DNA from: Girardinichthys multiradiatus
Lineage: Eukaryota > Chordata > Actinopteri > Cyprinodontiformes > Goodeidae
Length of the DNA: 64,000 nucleotides
Direction: 5' to 3'
Assembly: GCF_021462225.1 (NCBI RefSeq)
Contig: NC_061806.1
Span: 1,984,001 to 2,048,000, forward strand
Shown: piece by piece, positions 54,380-64,000 of the stretch
How the letters are laid out: the number at the start of each line of letters is the position of its first letter
Numbering within the stretch: the stretch's first letter is position 1
Translations under genes and position numbers: made by a program
Notes under the pieces: generated by a model
The model's input: only the letters and a program-made list of their open reading frames with translations
Told to the model about the DNA's origin: nothing
The model's database searches: none

Positions 54380-54905
54380 TTTTGATACAATCTGTAGCCT
54401 TCATCCTATGGCAAAAAGATCTGGTTTGACACTGGAGTTACTCTTTGATTTAGTGAAAAACATAGCCACTGTCTTATAAGTATTTAACTACAGGCTGGAA
54501 TGTTTCAGCCAAGCTGTCATATTAACCATTGAGTTAGTGAGCTTCTTAACTACCTGGGAGATTTTACTACCACAAACATAAACTACAATGTCATCAGCAG
54601 AATTTGAACAGACACATCAAATCAAATCAATGGGATGTAATTTATATAAAGTGAGAACTGTAAAGGTCCTTAGTTAGATCCTTGAGGAAGACCAGTGGAG
54701 ACACTAAGGGCTGCTGATTTAAATGACTGGTCTCTGACAAGTTGGGAGCGGTCAGTGAGATAAGACTCCATCCATTTAAGTGCAACTGGGGAAAATTTGA
54801 AACTGCATATTTATGTCAGTAGAATTTTATGGTTGACAGTGTCAAAGGCCTTTTTGAGATCCACAACCCCGCCTCAATCCAGCAGAGCTTCTTCTGGTAT
54901 TTATT
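54380..54905 (-). pseudogene. Non-LTR reverse transcriptase fragment
   Basis: The minus strand reads VVDLKKAFDTVNHKILL, SYLTDRSQLV and STGLPQGSN-GPLQFSLYINY, the RT palm with the first Asp and the PQGS block. Stops break it. The style suits the Rex1/Jockey-like group; the exact clade is uncertain. Confidence 0.65.
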
Positions 54906-55044
54906 TTAGCGTTAGGGTATCCAAAGCTGCACTCTTCTTTGTAGAAATTGAGTTTGGCTGCATTACACAGTTGCAACGCCTCCTACGGTAACTTGGTGGA
55001 GCTACTCAGAGAACCACGCAGTTCGAAAGAATTGTTTTGATACA

Positions 55045-56025
55045 TTTTTTATTTTATGCACAGCACAAAAATACTGAGGTCCGGACCTCGGTGTCCTCAA
55101 TGGTAGCTACGGTCCTGCCTCCAGCACCTCCGGGGGGAGCCCTAGGTTTTCCCAGGATAGAGACATAGTCCCTCCAGCGTGTCCTGGGCCGTCCCCTGGG
55201 CCTCCTCTCGGTGCAACGTGCCTGGAACACCTCCCGAGGGAGGGGTCTAGGAGGCATTCAGTATAGATGCTCGAGCCACCTCAACTGGCTCCTCTCAATG
55301 TGGAGGAGCAGTGGCTCTGCTCCGTGCTCCTCCCAGATGGCCGAGCTCCTCACCCTATCTCTAAGTGAGTACCTGGACCACTACGGAGGAAGCTCATTTC
55401 TTTGACCCAAAAAAAAAAAAAATGACTCAAAGTTCATGGCTATAGGTAAGGGTAGAAACGTAGACCGACCGATAAATCGAGAGCTTCGCTTTTCGCCTGA
55501 GCTCTCTCTTTAAAACAACGAACCAGAACGGCGTCCCCTTTACAGCGGCAGCTGCATCAATCCGTCTGTTGATCTTCCGCTTCATTCTCCCCTCACCAGT
55601 GGACAAGACCCGAGATACTTGAACTCCTTCACTTGAGGCTGGAACTCCCCTCCAACCTGAAGAGGACAAGCCACCCTTTTCCGGTCAAGATCCATGGCCT
55701 CGGACTTGGAGGGGCTGATCCTCATCCCAGCCCTTTCAGACTCAGCTCCGAACCGCACAATGCATGCTGCAGGTCTTGGCTAGACGGGGCCAGCAGGACC
55801 ACATCATCTGCAAAAGAAGAAACAAAATCCATTGGTCCCCAAACCAGAACCCCTCCGGCCTTTGGCTGAACCTAGAAATCCTGTTCATAAAAGTTATGAA
55901 CAGAACCGGTGACAAAGGGCAGCCCTGCCGAAGTCCAACATGCACCGGGAACAGGTCCGACTTAGTGCCGGCAATGCGAACCAAACTCCTGCTCCACTTG
56001 TACAGAGACCGGATTTTCATTTTAA
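55045..56025 (-). pseudogene. Rex3/RTE-like reverse transcriptase, C-terminal part
   Basis: Minus-strand frames include LRQGCPLSPVLFITFMNRISR (RT), a region around STGEGRMKRKINRRIDAAAAVK, LSIYRSVYVSTLTYSHEL and, in another frame, PPRPLPREVFQARC and RPRTRWRDYV (the C-terminal tail). Frames shift near 55400 and 55680 and a poly-A run interrupts it at about 55410. The clade call is tentative. Confidence 0.75.
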
Positions 56026-56154
56026 ATTAAAATCTTTCATTTTTTATTATCAATTTAATTATTTGTTTTTATTCTCTTTAATTTTTTGTGTTTGTTAATT
56101 ATTTAATTACCTTTATGCCACTGTAATGTACTTTTCCTATTATATCTCTTTCTT

Positions 56155-56222
56155 TTTTTCATGTACAGCACTTTGAATTGTCTTACTACTGAAATGTACA
56201 ATACAAATAAACCTTGCCTTGT
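56155..56222 (+). repeat. LINE/SINE-like 3' end
   Basis: CATGTACAGCACTTTGAATTG, ATACAAATAAACCTTGCC resembles the end block at 16195-16258, so both copies probably share one retroposon family. Confidence 0.45.
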
Positions 56223-57029
56223 GAATTTGTGGAATATAAATGAACTGAATTAAATTGTTTTGCACTCCAGTTGGATGAATGTTTTAGGTACCGATGTATA
56301 CTAGACTGTGTCATTTCTTTCTTTTAGCCAACACAGGAGTGTTACACCACACCTCTAATTAATGTTTTACCTTCTACAATCCACGGCACTGAACAATTTC
56401 ATTTTTAGCTTTTATAAAGTCACATTTACTTTGATTATTTTGAAGGTCATATTTCTCAGCCTTAAATTGACTTGTTTAGGTTTAGGATGACAAATCTGCT
56501 CTTTTCCCTGAAAAATTAACAACAGAAAGCTTGTTATTAATCTTATCATAAGTGTTCCTTTTCACCAACAGTTCAGCAGCACGTCACTGGCCTCGGGGGC
56601 TGCTTGTTATCCTGGCTCGGAGCAGTCGGGCCAAACAAGTTTCCTAACATGAGCTGCGTGAACACAAACAAAATAACAGGGTGGAGGAAATGCATTCCAG
56701 GAGCGCTAAGAATAGCGAAGTGGACCTTGAGCTCCTGTCACTAAGTTCCCTAACTGGTCTAAGGCAGCAAGGAGAGTGGGAATCTGAGTAAAAAACAGGT
56801 TGGAACTGAGGGAAGCAAACTGTTATTGCACACTAAGTTTATTTGCAGAAATGAAGAACTTCTGAGGTCTGAAGGATAATTTGGAAAATGATGACAAATT
56901 TGGAATGGATTAATTGACTTTATCAAATGTATAAATGTTAAATCTTTAACGTGTAAAAAGTGTACTTGTGGCTTTGCTTTAAAACAAAAGTAATCTGTTG
57001 CTTTTTTATTTGTATGCATGCTCAACATA
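56223..57029. other. Unassigned sequence
   Basis: No gene or repeat recognised. Confidence 0.35.
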
Positions 57030-57720
57030 GAAAAAGATATTAACTGATCAGGTTGCCTAATGGTGTGCTTGTCTCCATTTTGCTGCCCAAAAAAGCCTGA
57101 CCCATCAAAGCATGGACTCCACCAGAACCCTGAAACTGTGCTGGGGTATCTGGCACCAAGACATTAGCAGCAGATCATTTAGGCCCTATAGGCCGTGAGG
57201 TGTGGTCTCCATGAATTAGACTTGTTTGTCTAGCACATCCCACAGATGCTCGATGAGATTAAAATCTGGAGAGCTTGAAGGCCAAATCAGTACCTCCAAC
57301 CATTCCTCAACTGTTAAGGCTTGTTGATAGGTGTATTATCCTATTGAAAGACACAATGTCCATCAGGAAATGCCTTCCCCATCAAAGAGTATATGCTCTG
57401 CATGAGTGCTTTGGTAGGTAATTTGTGTAAAGTACACAAACCTACCACATAGATGGAAGGAACCAGTTTCTGAGCAGAACATTGCATACAGCATCATACT
57501 AAATCCACCAGATTGTCTTTTTCCCAATGTGGATCCTGGTGGCATGGGTTTCCACACCTGACCATCCACATGATGAAAAAGAAACCATGATTCACTGACC
57601 AGGCCACCTTCTTCAATTGCTCCATGGTCCAGTTTTCTAATACTCACCCGCATTTAGCTGATTCTTTCAGCAGTGGAAAGAGGTCAGCATAGACATGCTG
57701 AGTGGCCTATGGACCATATA

Positions 57721-59305
57721 CAGGTCCTTCTCAAAATATTAGCATATTGTGATAAAGTTCATTATTTTCCATAATGTCATGATGAAAATTTAACATTCAT
57801 ATATTTTAGATTCATTGCACACTAACTGAAATATTTCAGGTCTTTTATTGTCTTAATACGGATGATTTTGGCATACATCTCATGAAAACCCAAAATTCCT
57901 ATCTCACAAAATTAGCATATTTCATCCGACCAATAAAAGAAAAGTGTTTTTAATACAAAAAACGTCAACCTTCAAATAATCATGTACAGTTATGCACTCA
58001 ATACTTGGTCGGGAATCCTTTGGCAGAAATGACTGCTTCAATGCGGCGTGGCATGGAGGCAATCAGCCTGTGGCACTGCTGAGGTCTTATGGAGGCCCAG
58101 GATGCTTCGATAGCGGCCTTTAGCTCATCCAGAGTGTTGGGTCTTGAGTCTCTCAACGATCTCTTCACAATATCCCACAGATTCTCTATGGGGTTCAGGT
58201 CAGTTGGCAGGCCAATTGAGCACAGTGATACCGTGGTCAATAAACCATTTACCAGTGGTTTTGGCACTGTGAGCAGGTGCCAGGTCGTGCTCCATAAAGC
58301 TTTTCAGCAGATGGAAGCATGAAGTGCTCCAAAATCTCCTGATAGCTAGCTGCATTGACCCTGCCCTTGATAAAACACAGTGGACCAACACCAGCGGCTG
58401 ACACGGCACCCCAGACCATCACTGACTGTGGGTACTTGACACTGGACTTCTGGCATTTTGGCATTTCCTTCTCCCCAGTCTTCCTCCAGACTCTGGCACC
58501 TTGATTTCCGAACGAAATGCAGAATTTGCTTTCATCCGAAAAAAGTACTTTGGACCACTGAGCAACAGTCCAGTGCTGCTTCTCTGTAGCCCAGGTCAGG
58601 CGCTTCTGCCGCGGCTTCTGGTTCAAAAGTGGCTTGACCTGGGGAATGCGGCACCTGTAGCCCATTTCCTGCACACGCCTGTGCACGGTGGCTCTGGATG
58701 TTTCTACTCCAGACTCAGTCCCCTGCTTCCGCAGGTCCCCCAAGGTCTGGAATCGGCCCTTCTCCACAATCTTCCTCAGGGTCCGGTCACCTCTTCTCGT
58801 TGTGCAGCGTTTTCTGCCACGCTTTTTCCTTCCCACAGACTTCCCACTGAGGTGCCTTGATACAGCACTCTGGGAACAGCCTATTCGTTCAGAAATGTCT
58901 TTCTGTGTCTTACCCTCTTGCTTGAGGGTGTCAATAGTGGCCTTCTGGACAGCAGTCAGGTCGGCAGTCTTACCCATGATTGGGGTTTTGAGTGATGAAC
59001 CAGGCTGGGAGTTTTAAAGGCCTCAGGAATCTTTTGCAGGTGTTTAGAGTTAACTCGTTGATTCAGATGATTAGGTTCATAGCTCGTTTAGAGACCCTTT
59101 TAATGATATGCTAATTTTGTGAGATAGGAATTTTGGGTTTTCATGAGCTGTATGCCAAAATCATCCGTATTAAGACAATAAAAGACCTGAAATATTTCAG
59201 TTAGTGTGCAATGAATCTAAAATATATGAATGTTAAATTTTCATCATGACATTATGGAAAATAATGAACTTTATCACAATATGCTAATATTTTGAGAAGG
59301 ACCTG
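57721..59305 (-). mobile_element. Tc1-like DNA transposon with both ends (1.59 kb)
   Basis: Ends CAGGTCCTTCTCAAAATATT...AATATTTTGAGAAGGACCTG with inverted repeats of about 215 bp each and TA duplications at 57719-57720 and 59306-59307. Internal direct repeat text (CAAAATTAGCATAT, about 57908, mirrored near 59110) resembles the IR/DR layout of fish Tc1 elements. It carries one transposase, frameshifted. Confidence 0.92.
57998..58977 (-). pseudogene. Tc1-like transposase, one frameshift
   Basis: The first frame (58977-58249) holds the paired-like helix-turn-helix part (KTQKDISERIGCSQSAVSRHL), a nuclear-localisation-like basic run (GRKKRGRKR), the first catalytic Asp (LFSDESKF) and the SVMVWGAVS block. 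The second frame (58267-57998) holds LNPIENLWDIVKRSL (catalytic Glu) and the C-terminus. A frameshift lies near 58260-58330 around the second Asp, where the usual DLAPAHSAK block is in the other frame. A single change separates it from a full-length frame of about 340 codons. Confidence 0.9.
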
Positions 59306-59550
59306 TAGGCCAACGTTCCCTTTCCATGCGGATCAATGAGCCTTGTCATTGGTTTACCGCTGTTCCTCAGTTTGACTTTTTCTGATAGATACTCACCTCT
59401 GCAAACTAACAATACCCCACAAGACCTGTAGGCTTGGACATATTCTGAACCAATTGTGCTGCAGCCATGGTATGAAACATATACTGAATTGTACAACATC
59501 AAAGAGGCTGGCTGGAAACTCTGCATCTCTGATTACACATTAACCTTAAG

Positions 59551-61173
59551 CCCAGCCCAGGAAATAGGAGTCACAGTTGGAATCCCCGTAATGTCATGGA
59601 GCCACTAACAACACTTTTCCAAGCCACAGCTCAATCTCATGTACCTGTGCTAAGACACCTGACACATTGGGAGGACAGCAAAACACAAAACTCAAAAGTC
59701 TTTACAACTCTATGGTTGGTACAATTCTACTACTTTAAAGAATCTTAAGGTTTATCTTAAGGAAGTTTGAAATTAGGTGAAATTAGTTTTACAACTAACT
59801 AAAAACCATAATTTGTATGTCTTCAAACACAATGCAAAATCTTTTTCTTTTTTTTTTTTTTAAACCGTGTCCTGTCCGGCACCCAAAAAAAAGCCAAACA
59901 GATTTACTTTCACAAGTGGAGCATTACGGCTAACACTTTAATAATCTTCTTCATGTTTATAAAATAAAAAATATTTAAAAAAAAACTTTATTAGAAACTG
60001 CTTTGGGATTATTTAAATTGTTACGGACACGGAGCCCGAAACAAAAAGGAAAAAAATAAGAAGCAAGAAAGAGAGAGAGGTGGTGCAAAAAGGAAAAAGG
60101 AAGAGAGAGGAGAAAAGAAGGGAGGAGAGAAAAAAGAATGAAGAGATTACAAGATAACATCCTGCTTGCTTCTACACCTGAAACATATATAATGACAAAG
60201 TGCACGGAACTTATGAATGCAATTGGTTTTCCAGTTTTAATTGTTTTTACAAAATAATATTTTAAAGAATGATTTGCTGAATTCGAAATCAACCATCTTG
60301 GATCATTGCTTTTTAATGTTGTTTAATTTGCCATCTTTATTTTAGTTAAATAATATTTAAGAAAACATTATTTTGCTGGTTCAGAAATCAATTAAATTGA
60401 CAGTTGACCTTAACCCTTTAACTAGCCAACACACGGAGTAATGGACTACTAAAATGGTGGAGCATCTAAGGTCTCTTATAAGATGGCGATGAGTCAGATG
60501 TAAACATTTAACCTTCCTGGCTCCAGCATTAGCCATAAGCAGTTTTAGCAAACAAAGGAAAGCTTATAGCTTGTTACCCACTTTAACGTCAAACAAGTAC
60601 ATTTACCTACGATTAATATATATATTAATGTGAGCATGAGCGCTGGTGGCGGATTATGGCTAATCTGTGTCAAATCCACCTATTAAAAAAGAGTTTGTCG
60701 TAACTTTAGAACACAACTTAGGACAAATCTACAAGCCTCAAAGCTTAGAGGTCTGTTCACATTAGCTGAGCTGGGTCAGCACACATCAGGCATGCAGAGC
60801 TGAGGCCTCGGAGAAAACCGCTTAGATTAGTTGCTTTTCTGCCGAAGCTCAGAAAGAAAGGTTGAAGAAAGATTGTCTTAATTGCCCCTTTTTGCATGAA
60901 TGCTGGTTTATTTGGACAGCAGATCATACTTAACCTAGGTTTTTCTCAATCAATGGATTTGCTAACATCAGATCATAGTCAACTCAGGATCCAAGTTTGA
61001 AGAATTAGTCCAGCTTGCCAGCAAGTTGGTCATTATACCACATTTCCTCCACTGTCCTCCTCTCTAGGAGAGTCACATGGTTAGAGGACGAGGTGTAGCG
61101 GGGAACATTTTTTTGTCAGTGGCTCCATGACATCACGGGGATTCCAGCTGTGACGCCTCCTTCCTGGACTGGG
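59551..61173 (-). mobile_element. Inverted-repeat-bounded element containing repeat family R, copy 3
   Basis: Ends 59551-59611 and 61113-61173 are inverted copies (about 54 of 61 bases equal), including CATGGAGCCACT and GGAATCCCCGT. The interior, 60230-60720, resembles repeat family R in reverse orientation (GCAAATCATTCTTTAAAATA and nearby blocks on the minus strand). No transposase frame is visible. It may be a nonautonomous DNA transposon about 1.6 kb long. Confidence 0.6.
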
Positions 61174-62509
61174 ATAGAAGTAGGTTTCCTCCGTGTATTT
61201 AAAAGTGCATAATTCCTACCAGCATCTTTGTTTGTGTACAGTTCTGTCTATGTTTTATCCTTGTTTTTATCCATGGCTGGGGAACAGCAAGTGCAACTGC
61301 TGCTTCCCCGCCTGCCTCTCAGTGTGCAGGTTAGTGAAGCAGATTAATTCATGTTTACACTCCCACTGATATATTCAAGGCTGGAATGAAGATATGTGCT
61401 TGTACTGGATTTTATTTTTGGATATTGGAGTAAAGGGGGAATATTTGTTCTAGTTTTGTTAGTTATACCTTGCCTATCGCCCAGTGACTGCTGGAACTAG
61501 GCACGAGTCACGATAAGCAGGTATAGCTGATGGATGTTTACTTAGTTTGATCATTTTTTAATGTTTGTTTCCAGTGGATTGAGTATTTTGTCTGTGTCTG
61601 TTTTCACCTTCTGTAAAGAACTCTGTGTTTCACTAGCCTATAATTCCCCTACAAATTAAGTTTGATTGATGGAGTTATGTTTACACACTGATGGCAGGAG
61701 CTTAACGTGTAACAGTAGTATCACATTAAAGAAAAATAAAGCAGCTAAATGGGCATTTTTAAGATTGTGTGAAGCACTGAGCACCTCTCTAATGTGACAA
61801 GAACATTTGCCCTTTGTGTGTTTGTGCTTAGTTTACATTATTTGCAGAAGTCTTGGTGGAAAAAAGCCTGTCAACAGAAGTCACCATGCATATGTGACTC
61901 ACAGTACAGAAAACATTAGTAAGAGCAGACATCTCATTTGCTGTGTAAAAACAGGCAATCTGTGCTCTTAAGTCCTTACACTGTGAAAACTGTTTGTCAT
62001 TCTTTGCAAGTTTTAATTTATATTGCTAGATTTGTAGGGATTAGTCAATTTGTCTTTTCAAACAATAAAAAATAGCTCCAAAATTCTTGCTGTTAAGTCA
62101 AACTGACAGCTTTAAATTTGATCTATTAAGACTTTTAACATATGTGGGCTTCCCTGCTGTTTCAGAGTTGGGGTCATTATTTAAATTTGTTCTCTTTTTC
62201 TTATTGTTAAAACTGGCACCGCAAAATGTTCCATGATAGCAACCACTGGTCTGGATGTTTGCTGAGATTGAAACAAGTCAAACAAAAAGATTATTGTGAC
62301 CAAGTAGAGCAACAAGACACAGTGCCTGGAAGTCTGTTTATTTCAGAAAAGGTTAGTTATTCAAATCAACATTAAAAAAAACCCTAAATAAAATCAATAC
62401 ACCCAATTGCCTTGAAAAATCACCTAATCACTAAACAGAGTCAATCTATATGTATTGTAATCTGAATGTGTAATCTGAATGTGCCCAGTGACGCCCGCAT
62501 TGCAGCACT
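61174..62509. other. Unassigned sequence
   Basis: No gene or repeat recognised. Confidence 0.35.
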
Positions 62510-62945
62510 TACACATGACGGCCAGAGCCACACCGCACCGCACAGGACCATCACCCCACCACCACAGCATGCCATACAGTGGAGGACAGAATGAAGCAAA
62601 GAGCACCCAAAGCTAAAGCTGTGCGCAAAGCCCACACTGCAAATGTGCCCCCACCATCCTCCCAAAAATAAAGCCCCCTACGAAAGTGCAACCCTACGAA
62701 AAGAAGACCCACAGCACCAAACCCAGGAACACATAACCGACACCCATACACCAATCCAAGGTAGCCAGGTGAGAAAATCCACACTGAAGCCCACAAAAGG
62801 CAGAGAGCCCACAGAGCCAATACCAAAACACACTGAAAAGCCGAGACCACTCCACCCTGGGAACAACTCCAGCCAGTCTGCCCGCCCAAACCATGCAGAC
62901 CCCTCCGACCCCTCCTCCAGACAGAATCAGAACCGGACTTGATAA
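62510..62945 (+). repeat. C-rich retrotransposon-like block 2
   Basis: Strand-asymmetric C/A-rich text like 20373-21085 and 21591-22960. Minus-strand frames here (to 112 aa) result from base composition. Confidence 0.45.
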
Positions 62946-63124
62946 GTCTTCACATATCAGGCACCAGAACTTCTGAACAGGTGTACATTCCCATAGTGCG
63001 TGGATGTAATTTTCAGGTATATTGCCTGTGCACTGTGAGCAAGTATTTCAACCTGGAAAGAAAGTAAATTTTTGCCAGGGATAGCTAATTGAAGAACTTG
63101 GGTTACTAATCATCCATAGATGAA

Positions 63125-63205
63125 GCATACAGGACAAGTCAAGTTAATTTATTTATAAAGCACATTTAAAAACAACTAGAGCTCACCAAAGTGCTGAACA
63201 ACTCA
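63125..63205 (-). repeat. Dispersed repeat 3' end
   Basis: The text TTAATTTATTTATAAAGCACATTTAAA followed by CACCAAAGTGCTGAACAA is a common retroposon end in fish, in reverse orientation. Confidence 0.45.
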
Positions 63206-64000
63206 AAGAATATAACAAGGGCCTCCTCCCACTGAGCAACCGCATGTCTACCAGCTGAGAAAGAAGGGAGGCGGGACTCATACTAATCATCATGAGAAAT
63301 GTGAGATCCCTTCCCAACAAAGTGGATGAACTGGCTGCGCCTACCTGGCATTAACGGGCTTAGCAATTGAGCAACTTGGTTATGCTAACTGAGATATGGT
63401 TAACCTAGCTAACTCTGGACACACTCATAAACAGTTTTCATATACTCTGTTCCGACAGAACCAAGGAGCGCAGTACAAAGCGAGTAGGGGTTGTTATAAC
63501 TGGGTATTTAAGTATCAAAGAGATGATCTGCAGCAAGGACATGGAGCTTTCAGCTGTTAGCATGTGGCTGTATTATCTACCATCGGAATATACACGTTAT
63601 TGCTACAAATGTGTGTGCTCCCCCTTTTGCTAAATTTGCAGCAGCCTGCGATATTGTCCACACTGTTACAAGCAGACTCGAGACAGCATTACCAGGACCT
63701 TTTTCTGATCTCCAGAGAATTTTAATCATGTCTTCTTGTCCTCTACTCTCTTGACTCATTGTATGCAAACTCCAAGGAGCCATACAACTCATCACCTCTC
63801 CCTTCCATGGAGGGGTCAGATCACAACCTGGTTCAATTCGGCCGGTGTATAAACCCCTTGTACACCGAGAAACAGCTGTGACACACACAGTGAAGAGATG
63901 GTCTGAGGAGACTATAGAAGCTCTGAGGGAGTGTTTCAAAGATCAAAGGCGCGAAAGGCTGCAGGTCTGGATGGCATCATCTCCAGGCTCCGAAGGTGCT
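63206..64000 (+). pseudogene. Non-LTR retrotransposon, endonuclease to RT start, partial
   Basis: Plus-strand frames read IMRNVRSLPNKVDEL (the usual start of an APE-type endonuclease), then a block with TKRVGVVI, and at the window end KARKAAGLDGIISRLRRC, the segment just before the RT palm. Stops and frameshifts are frequent. The element runs off the right edge. Confidence 0.65.

Larger units (their letters stand above)
57030..59535 (-). repeat. Dispersed fish repeat, split by Tc1-like element
   Basis: Blocks at 57080-57718 (GCATGGACTCCACCAGAACC, TAGCACATCCCACAGATGCTCG) and 59308-59520 (GGCCAACGTTCCCTTTCCATG) belong to a recurrent fish repeat I have seen in this order. It may be a decayed DDE transposon on the minus strand; no catalytic motif can be assigned. 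The Tc1-like element has landed inside it. Confidence 0.5.

Noticed and set aside
62551..62942. Minus-strand 112-aa and plus-strand 99-aa frames
   Set aside because: Composition artefacts in C-rich block 2.

Overview
The window looks like a repeat-packed stretch of a ray-finned (probably teleost) genome. There is no recognisable host protein-coding gene, tRNA or rRNA. Nearly everything that can be named is mobile DNA: L2-like, Rex/RTE-like and other non-LTR retrotransposon pieces, Tc1-like and hAT-like DNA transposon remnants, a Ty3/Gypsy element, an endogenous retrovirus (ERV) and, most notably, two Polinton/Maverick-type virus-like elements. Many open frames are broken by stops, frameshifts and nested insertions, as expected for old eukaryotic repeats.

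Layout. 1-1807: the end of a Polinton-like element (copy B), genes on the minus strand, running off the left edge. 1808-4707: mostly unassigned sequence with a decayed hAT-like start. 4708-10425: a minus-strand ERV with two LTRs, a tRNA-Pro-like primer site, integrase and env remnants, but no gag or reverse transcriptase. 10426-14330: a Ty3/Gypsy element with an L2 fragment inside. 14479-17100: Tc1 and hAT remnants around an unclassified insert. 17110-18240, 49415-50490 and part of 59551-61173: three copies of one interspersed repeat family. 19929-23340: a second ERV integrase fragment, C-rich retrotransposon-like sequence and a (TTA)n tail. 23826-39105: a minus-strand L2 split by the complete Polinton (copy A, 24182-37778). 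39106-64000: diluted repeats, including a Tc1-like element with both ends (57721-59305), a hAT-type MITE (46010-46235) and several reverse-transcriptase fragments.

The centrepiece is copy A. It has 6-bp target duplications (GAGCAT), AG...CT ends and terminal inverted repeats of about 0.8 kb. It carries a retrovirus-like integrase, a minor capsid candidate, a small basic virion-type protein, a major capsid protein candidate of the 'F54H12.2-like' type, an adenovirus-type cysteine protease and several genes I cannot name. Rightward genes (25.2-31.7 kb) and leftward genes (36.9-31.9 kb) converge on a two-way polyadenylation region at 31848-31862. TATA-like boxes stand before most rightward genes. 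Capsid, protease and several unknown frames are intact, while the integrase, minor capsid and DNA polymerase genes are broken. Only the N-terminal part of a type-B DNA polymerase is visible, and no packaging ATPase is seen. A six-exon minus-strand gene with a continuous reading frame lies next to the right inverted repeat.

Nested insertions give a relative order: an L2 (minus) was hit by Polinton A, whose polymerase remnant was later hit by another L2 (plus). All family assignments rest on motif recognition by eye, without database searches.
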